The notes below the pieces were generated by a model, which was not told the origin of the DNA, did no database searches, and saw nothing but the letters and a program-made list of their open reading frames with translations. A DNA stretch of 64,000 nucleotides from Parahoeflea alexandrii. GTDB lineage: Bacteria; Pseudomonadota; Alphaproteobacteria; Rhizobiales; Rhizobiaceae. Positions 57,596-64,000 of the stretch are shown piece after piece (within the stretch, counting starts at the first letter, position 1; every line of letters starts with the position of its first letter). The DNA lies in assembly GCF_027214025.1 (NCBI RefSeq), contig NZ_JAPWHB010000003.1, forward strand, positions 434,001 to 498,000, in the 5' to 3' direction. The position numbers and the translations under genes were made by a program.

Positions 57596-58513
57596 ATGAA
57601 CACGGATACGACAGAGAGTTTCGCCGCACGGCTCGAGGCGACAGCGCAGCAGGTAGCGGCGGAGTTGGAAGCGTTGCTGTCCGACACCCTGCTCGAGGGT
57701 GAGATCGCCCGGCCCGATCATTTGCTGGCCGCCATGCGGCACGGCGTACTCAACGGCGGAAAGCGGCTGCGGCCGTTCCTGGTGATGCAGACGGCCCGTC
57801 TCCTGGGCGCACCGGAGCATGCCGCCAGACGGGTCGCGGCGGCGCTGGAGTGCATTCATTGCTACTCGCTCATTCACGATGATCTGCCGGCGATGGATGA
57901 TGACGATCTCAGGCGCGGTCAGCCGACGGTGCATGTTGCCTTTGACGAGGCAACGGCGATCCTGGCCGGCGACGCGCTGCTGACGCTGGCGTTCGACATC
58001 CTCTCCTCGCCCGAGACCGACCTGCCGGCGAACGCCCGATTGCGGCTGATCAATCAGCTGGCGCGGGCCGCCGGGATCGGCGGCATGGTCGGCGGCCAGT
58101 CGCTTGATCTCCATGCCGAGCGGGTGGCGCCTGACGAGGCAGGCATCGTCAAGCTGCAGGCGATGAAAACCGGCGCGCTGCTGCGCTATGCCTGTGCCGC
58201 AGGCGCCATTGCCGCCGGCGCCGACGATCAGGTGTTGGCAAGGATGACCCGTTTCGGCGAGATTGTCGGGCTTGCCTTCCAGCTGGCGGATGACCTGCTG
58301 GACGTGACTTCCGACGCGGCGACGCTGGGCAAGGCGGCGGGCAAGGATGCCGGGCGCGGCAAGGGAACGCTGGTCTCCCTCCACGGCGTTGCAGCGGTGC
58401 GGCAGCGGCTGGACAGCCTGGTCGAAGAGGCGGCGTCGTTGCTTGAGCCGTTTGGCGACGAAGGCGAAACCCTGCGGCAGACCGCCGGCTTCATCGCCAG
58501 CCGGGAGCGCTGA
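57596..58513 (+). CDS. ispA: Polyprenyl diphosphate synthase (farnesyl/geranylgeranyl type)
   Basis: A 305-residue trans-prenyltransferase. FARM is LIHDDLPAMDDDDLRRG and SARM is FQLADDLLDVTSD; both Asp-rich motifs are intact. Length and motif spacing fit IspA-type farnesyl (or geranylgeranyl) diphosphate synthases. It stands 82 bp after mtgA's start, divergent, in a region with ispG further right. Confidence 0.9.
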   Translation: MNTDTTESFAARLEATAQQVAAELEALLSDTLLEGEIARPDHLLAAMRHGVLNGGKRLRPFLVMQTARLLGAPEHAARRVAAALECIHCYSLIHDDLPAMDDDDLRRGQPTVHVAFDEATAILAGDALLTLAFDILSSPETDLPANARLRLINQLARAAGIGGMVGGQSLDLHAERVAPDEAGIVKLQAMKTGALLRYACAAGAIAAGADDQVLARMTRFGEIVGLAFQLADDLLDVTSDAATLGKAAGKDAGRGKGTLVSLHGVAAVRQRLDSLVEEAASLLEPFGDEGETLRQTAGFIASRER

Positions 58514-58620
58514 GTCTTGCGGGTGTTTTTCCTTTGTTTTCCTAGGGCAGAAGTGGCTTCTGTAGGGTTTTAATTAACAATCTCGCGGCATTATCCTGAC
58601 AAACGGGTGCTGCCAGAAAC

Positions 58621-61098
58621 ATGACTGAAACAAGCAAAGATCAGGATGAAACCGCTTTTGCGCGGCGGTCGGTTATTACACTGAGGATCGGCTATATTGT
58701 ATCGCTTGCAGCGATTGCGGTCATTTGCACATTCTTTTTCATCGAACAGCGCGACCGCAACCGGATGATCCAGCAGATCGGCGAGGTTTCGGCCGATTTT
58801 GCGGAAGTCGACCATGACCTGCGTGCGATTGCCGATCGCACCAAGCGGCTTGCCGAGACTTATGTGAACTACCAGGCATTCGTGGACACAAGGCTTGATG
58901 GCGCAACGCTGGTGGAAAAACGCAAGATCCGCGAGAGCATGCCCGTGGATCCGGATATCGTTTCCGCCTTGTCGAGCCTGCGTTTCCGGTTCGAGCGGGC
59001 CCGCTGGAAGATCAAGCATCTCAATGACAAATGGGATGAGCTGCCAAGTACCCTGACACAGGAAATCCAGGCACAGTCCCGCTACATGACCAATGAGGAT
59101 CCGTTCCTCAATCATCGGAAGATGCTCGATGCCGAGCGGCTGGACACTGCCCGGACGAAAAAGGACATCTACTGGACGGGCCGCGAAATCAGCGCCTTGT
59201 TCAACGAGGTGGTCCAGCCGTCCAATCTTTTTGTCCAGGAAGAGTTCCGCGACCATCTGGCCGAGCAGTCACTGGCGCAGGGAGCGCTGCTGCAGCGATA
59301 CCTGCTGGCAACCATCGGCGTGCTGCTGCTGCTTGGCATCGGCGTCTTCGTTCCCATCGACATCATCATCCGTCAGATGATCAAACGGCTGCAGGACAAG
59401 ACCCGCGATATCGATGCGGCCCTCACCAAGGCCAAGATGGGTGACCGGGCGAAGTCCGAATTCCTTGCCACGATGAGCCACGAGATCCGCACGCCGATGA
59501 ACGGGGTGCTGGGGATGGCTGAACTCCTGACCCGAACCGAACTCGATACGCGGCAGCGCACCTTTACCGATGTCATTCTCAAGTCGGGCAACGCGCTGCT
59601 TGAGATCATCAACGATATTCTCGATTTTTCCAAGATCGATGCCGGCCAGCTGACGCTCAGCCCTAAGCCCTTCAACCTGATCGATACAACCGAAGACGTG
59701 GCTACGCTGATGTCATCCCGCGTGGTTGAAAAGGACATCGAGCTGGTTGTCCGAATCGCGCCGGGCCTGCCTGACAAGCTGATCGGCGATCCCGGGCGAA
59801 TCAGGCAGGTCCTGACCAATCTGGTGGGCAACGCGGTCAAGTTCACCGATCACGGCCATGTCATGGTGGAGATCAATTGGCGGCAGGTCGAGCCGGTCAA
59901 CGCGATGGACCGGTTGGCAATCACGATTGACGTGCGCGACACGGGGATCGGCATTCCGGCCGACAAGCAAGCCACGATTTTCGAGAAGTTCAGCCAGGTT
60001 GACGGGTCCTCGACCCGCAAGCATGAAGGCACCGGGCTTGGCCTGGCAATCGCCACCCGCCTGGTGGAGTTGATGGGCGGCAAGATCGAGCTCGAGAGCG
60101 AAGTCGGAGTTGGATCCTCCTTCAGTTTCACCATCGAAATGGACGTCGATGCGCAAAGCAGCGTGGCAACAGAGGCAACCTCGAATCTGTTGCCCGGCCG
60201 CCGCGTGCTCGTGGTCGACGACAACGCCATCAACCGGATGATCCTGACCGAACAGATCCGCGACTGGGGGTTCGACTGTGTGGCAGTGGAAAGCGGAGAG
60301 ATCGGTCTGGACCTGTTGCGCCACGCGCGCAAGCAGCTCGATATCGGCATCGACCTGGTCGTGCTGGATTTCCAGATGCCCGGCATGTCGGGTGCGGAAG
60401 TGGCCCAGGCGATCCGCTCCGATCCGCTGATTGCGGACACGCCGATCCTTGTTCTGTCCTCGGTCGACCAGGCTGACCAGCTCGAAGCCCTCAACCATCT
60501 CGACATCTTTGCCCAGCTCACCAAACCGGTCCGCACGGCGCAATTGCGCACGACGGTGGAGATGGCGTTGCGAAAATGCAAGATCAAGAATGAAGCTCCG
60601 GCGCAAGTCGCGCAACGGACGCCGGAACCGGCCCTGCAATACCCTTCCGGGCCGGCGGCCCCGGTTGTCGAGGTCAAGCCGGCGACCATCGAGCGTAACG
60701 AGCCGCTGGTGCTGGTGGCGGAGGACAATCCGATCAACCAGATCGTCTTCCAGCAAACCCTGGACGGGATGGGATTGATGCATAATCTCGCCGTCAACGG
60801 GCGCGAAGCCGTCCGTATGTGGGGCGAACTCAGGCCGACGATTGTCCTGATGGACGTGTCGATGCCCGAGATGAACGGGCTGGAGGCGACCCAGGCAATC
60901 CGCGAGATCGAAAGCAGCCAGGGCCTGGTCCCGACGCCGATCATCGCGGTCACCGCGCATTCGTTGAAGGGCGATGAGGACCGCTGTCTCGCCGCCGGGA
61001 TGGACGATTATCTCTCCAAGCCGATCTCGCCCGAGAAACTCGGCGCGATGATCGACCGCTGGCTGCCGGCCGATCAGGCCCGCGCCAGATCAGCATAA
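58621..61098 (+). CDS. Hybrid sensor histidine kinase with two receiver domains
   Basis: An 825-residue membrane kinase. Two membrane helices (about 22-44 and 223-245) enclose a periplasmic region of ~180 residues, alpha-helical and of unknown ligand. The HisKA domain has H287 (LATMSHEIRTPMNGVLGMAE), followed by HATPase (N box around NLVGNAVKFTDHG, G box EGTGLGLAIATRLVELMGG). Two receiver domains follow: D583 in VVLDFQMPGMSG and D745 in LMDVSMPEMNGLE. No Hpt domain and no response regulator gene are adjacent, so its partner is elsewhere. Convergent with ispG. Confidence 0.93.
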   Translation: MTETSKDQDETAFARRSVITLRIGYIVSLAAIAVICTFFFIEQRDRNRMIQQIGEVSADFAEVDHDLRAIADRTKRLAETYVNYQAFVDTRLDGATLVEKRKIRESMPVDPDIVSALSSLRFRFERARWKIKHLNDKWDELPSTLTQEIQAQSRYMTNEDPFLNHRKMLDAERLDTARTKKDIYWTGREISALFNEVVQPSNLFVQEEFRDHLAEQSLAQGALLQRYLLATIGVLLLLGIGVFVPIDIIIRQMIKRLQDKTRDIDAALTKAKMGDRAKSEFLATMSHEIRTPMNGVLGMAELLTRTELDTRQRTFTDVILKSGNALLEIINDILDFSKIDAGQLTLSPKPFNLIDTTEDVATLMSSRVVEKDIELVVRIAPGLPDKLIGDPGRIRQVLTNLVGNAVKFTDHGHVMVEINWRQVEPVNAMDRLAITIDVRDTGIGIPADKQATIFEKFSQVDGSSTRKHEGTGLGLAIATRLVELMGGKIELESEVGVGSSFSFTIEMDVDAQSSVATEATSNLLPGRRVLVVDDNAINRMILTEQIRDWGFDCVAVESGEIGLDLLRHARKQLDIGIDLVVLDFQMPGMSGAEVAQAIRSDPLIADTPILVLSSVDQADQLEALNHLDIFAQLTKPVRTAQLRTTVEMALRKCKIKNEAPAQVAQRTPEPALQYPSGPAAPVVEVKPATIERNEPLVLVAEDNPINQIVFQQTLDGMGLMHNLAVNGREAVRMWGELRPTIVLMDVSMPEMNGLEATQAIREIESSQGLVPTPIIAVTAHSLKGDEDRCLAAGMDDYLSKPISPEKLGAMIDRWLPADQARARSA

Positions 61099-61122
61099 TC
61101 CGCTCCGGTGGCGACTGTCTGA

Positions 61123-62364
<1,242 letters not shown>

Positions 62365-62507
62365 GCTGGCCTCGGCTTTAGTCTTTCGAAGGCGGAGCGC
62401 CTCCGGTGTGCTGGTTTCCTAAAACGCCCTACCGCGAAATGGAAGCCGTTTGATGACGGTGGTCCACCTTGGCAACAGGTGGCGGCGAAAATCGAGGGTC
62501 GGCATGC

Positions 62508-62963
62508 TCATGCCGGTGTAGCGTCGGGGTTGAGCCGCCAGACCGTCCGGTTGAGCGTTGCGGCGGTTGCGACCCAGGCCGCATAGGGCAGGAACAGCAG
62601 GGCTGCCGTCTGCGAAACGGGGTAGGCGGCAAGCATGAAGGCGATGATCGTCATGAACAGCAGGCAGACATCGGCAAAGGCCAGATCCATCCGCTTGCGA
62701 CCGAAGAACAGCCATGACCACGCCGCGTTGAGTATCAGCTGGACGAGCCACAAGATCATGGCGACACCCATGCCGCCGGCTTGCCAGACCAGCCAGCCGG
62801 CGACGCCGATGGCAATGTAGAGGATGCTCCAGACAACGGGAAAGGCCCAGTTCGGCGGGGTCCATGAGGGCCGCCGTAAACCGCGATACCATTCGCCGGG
62901 CTTGAACAGGGCGCCGCTCGATGCGGCTGCGAGAACCAGAATGGCGATGATGATGGCTGACAT
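62508..62963 (-). CDS. tspO: TspO/MBR-family membrane protein
   Basis: A 151-residue five-helix protein ([20 protein letters not shown] is the family signature after helix 1). It binds tetrapyrroles and affects pigment or stress responses in alphaproteobacteria. Monocistronic; divergent from the membrane-protein gene at 63221. Confidence 0.92.
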   Translation of the reverse strand: MSAIIIAILVLAAASSGALFKPGEWYRGLRRPSWTPPNWAFPVVWSILYIAIGVAGWLVWQAGGMGVAMILWLVQLILNAAWSWLFFGRKRMDLAFADVCLLFMTIIAFMLAAYPVSQTAALLFLPYAAWVATAATLNRTVWRLNPDATPA

Positions 62964-63220
62964 GTCGAACTCCCGATTCAGGGCCGAGTATCCCGAAAAC
63001 AGGTCGGATCAGGATGGTGGCTGGCCATAGTCAGGTAGTGGTCCTCCGCATTATTGCCAGACTGTCCCGGTGCTCGGTCTTCCGGATTCCGGATGGGGCG
63101 GCCGACCGGATCGTTCAGCGGGTGCCGGGTCACCGGGATTTGTTGATCAGGATCATTGTCGATACAGACGAGGTTGGGCACAATCACGGTTTGGTTCGAG
63201 GGGGAATGAGGGAGGACATC
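62964..63220. other. Divergent gap between tspO and the DUF2189-like gene
   Basis: About 255 bp. It must hold both promoters. GAGGGGGAATGAGGGAGGA just before 63221 is a very strong ribosome binding region for the rightward gene. Nothing else recognised. Confidence 0.4.
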
Positions 63221-64000
63221 ATGACCAACAACACAGATGGATTGGCGGGAGACAATCCGGTCGGCGCGCCGCATATCAGGGAACTCTCGCTGGATGACGT
63301 CCGAGCGAGCCTGAAGGATGGATGGGGCGACTTCCGGGCGCATCCGGGCTACGGACTGTTCTTCGGGGCGATCTACATGATCGGCGGTCTTTTGATCCTG
63401 GCGTTTCTCACCCGCATCGGCTCTCCGTGGATGATCATTCCGCTGGCCATCGGGTTTCCGCTGCTCGGCCCGTTTGTTGCGGTAGGACTCTATGAAGTCA
63501 GCCGTCGGCGCAGGATGGGTGAGCCGATTACCGCCAAGGGTGTTCTGGCGCAGGTGTTCTACCAGCGCGAACGGCAGCTCGGCTGGATGGCCTTCGTGGT
63601 GATGTTCATCTTCTGGATATGGGTCTACCAGGTGCGGCTGCTGCTGGCGCTGTTCCTGGGCTTCAAGTCGTTTTCGAGCTGGGACCGTTTCGTCGATATC
63701 GTGTTGACGACACCGGAGGGTTGGGGATTTCTCGTAGTCGGCACGCTTGTCGGGGCATTTCTGGCGACGGTGCTGTTTTCGACCACGGTGATCGCCTTGC
63801 CGATGCTGGCCGAGCGCGAAGTCGACTTTGTCACCGCCATGATCACCAGTATCGCTACCGTGGTGAAAAATCCGCTGCCGATGCTCGGCTTCGGATTTGT
63901 CGTTGGCGTCTGCACGCTGGCGGCGCTGATACCTGTATTTGCCGGTCTGCTGATCGTCTTGCCGGTGATGGGGCACGCTACCTGGCATCTCTACCGGCGG
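63221..64000 (+). CDS. DUF2189-like membrane protein (partial, 3' end outside window)
   Basis: From the ATG at 63221 (MTNNTDGLAGDNPVG) the frame is open to the window end, 260 codons without a stop. It has six hydrophobic segments and the core IRELSLDDVRASLKDGWGDF, FPLLGPFVAVGLYEVSRRRR, typical of DUF2189 (YtcA/integral membrane) proteins. Function unknown. The gene start is well supported by a GGAGGA ribosome binding site. Confidence 0.8.
   Translation, partial: MTNNTDGLAGDNPVGAPHIRELSLDDVRASLKDGWGDFRAHPGYGLFFGAIYMIGGLLILAFLTRIGSPWMIIPLAIGFPLLGPFVAVGLYEVSRRRRMGEPITAKGVLAQVFYQRERQLGWMAFVVMFIFWIWVYQVRLLLALFLGFKSFSSWDRFVDIVLTTPEGWGFLVVGTLVGAFLATVLFSTTVIALPMLAEREVDFVTAMITSIATVVKNPLPMLGFGFVVGVCTLAALIPVFAGLLIVLPVMGHATWHLYRR

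Overview
The window looks like chromosome from a marine or saline member of the Rhizobiales (Alphaproteobacteria), perhaps Hoeflea-like. This is an inference from gene content and order: an atpHAGDC operon with an Ala/Lys-rich AtpD extension; the order rplU-rpmA-GNAT-obgE-proB-proA-nadD-rsfS-rlmH-envC-ctpA-polysaccharide deacetylase-rppH; a Rhizobiales-style intergenic hairpin; and high GC. No rRNA, CRISPR array or intact transposase was seen. One tRNA (Ser, CGA) is present.

Layout. 1-4540: a dimethylsulfoniopropionate (DMSP) demethylation cluster, with an AraC-type regulator (cut by the left edge) divergent from dmdC-dmdD-dmdA. Between dmdD and dmdA lies only the last ~30 codons of an acyl-CoA ligase, apparently the remnant of a deleted dmdB. 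4541-7100: an AT-richer accessory stretch with a truncated unknown ORF, a winged-helix protein overlapping a small membrane protein, and a small unknown gene behind a promoter carrying two palindromic operators. 7255-10581: small membrane proteins, an XRE regulator, an exported protein and a DMT permease. 10832-15920: F1 ATP synthase operon with terminator. 15964-29259: a long leftward block of housekeeping genes (racemase, rppH, polysaccharide deacetylase, ctpA, envC-like, rlmH, rsfS, nadD, proA, proB, obgE, DUF3833, GNAT, rpmA, rplU). 29588-31177: tRNA-Ser, a periplasmic rhodanese and a DUF938 methyltransferase.

31327-45085 is a complete-looking ectoine/5-hydroxyectoine uptake and catabolism locus. 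doeD, doeC and an AsnC/Lrp gene run left. A MocR-type regulator (enuR), the TRAP transporter uehABC, a universal stress protein, eutABC and doeA/doeB run right. Hydroxyectoine is converted towards ectoine by EutABC; DoeA opens the ring and DoeB deacetylates to diaminobutyrate; DoeD and DoeC deliver aspartate. Three copies of one 14-bp motif sit at the enuR start codon and, as an inverted pair, before uehA; they are strong candidates for the EnuR operator.

45268-52350: a lipoprotein aminopeptidase, then a GntR regulator with an 18-bp perfect palindrome over the -35 box of a second TRAP operon that ends in a HypD-like lyase, followed by a Hyi/OtnI-type isomerase. 52352-64000: an MFS permease, a fatty acid desaturase, a cold shock protein, a cluster of hairpin repeats, rpmF, a GST, mtgA, a polyprenyl synthase, a hybrid histidine kinase, ispG, tspO and a DUF2189-like membrane protein cut by the right edge. 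DMSP and ectoine catabolism in one window suggest a cell that scavenges osmolytes from algae or other microbes.
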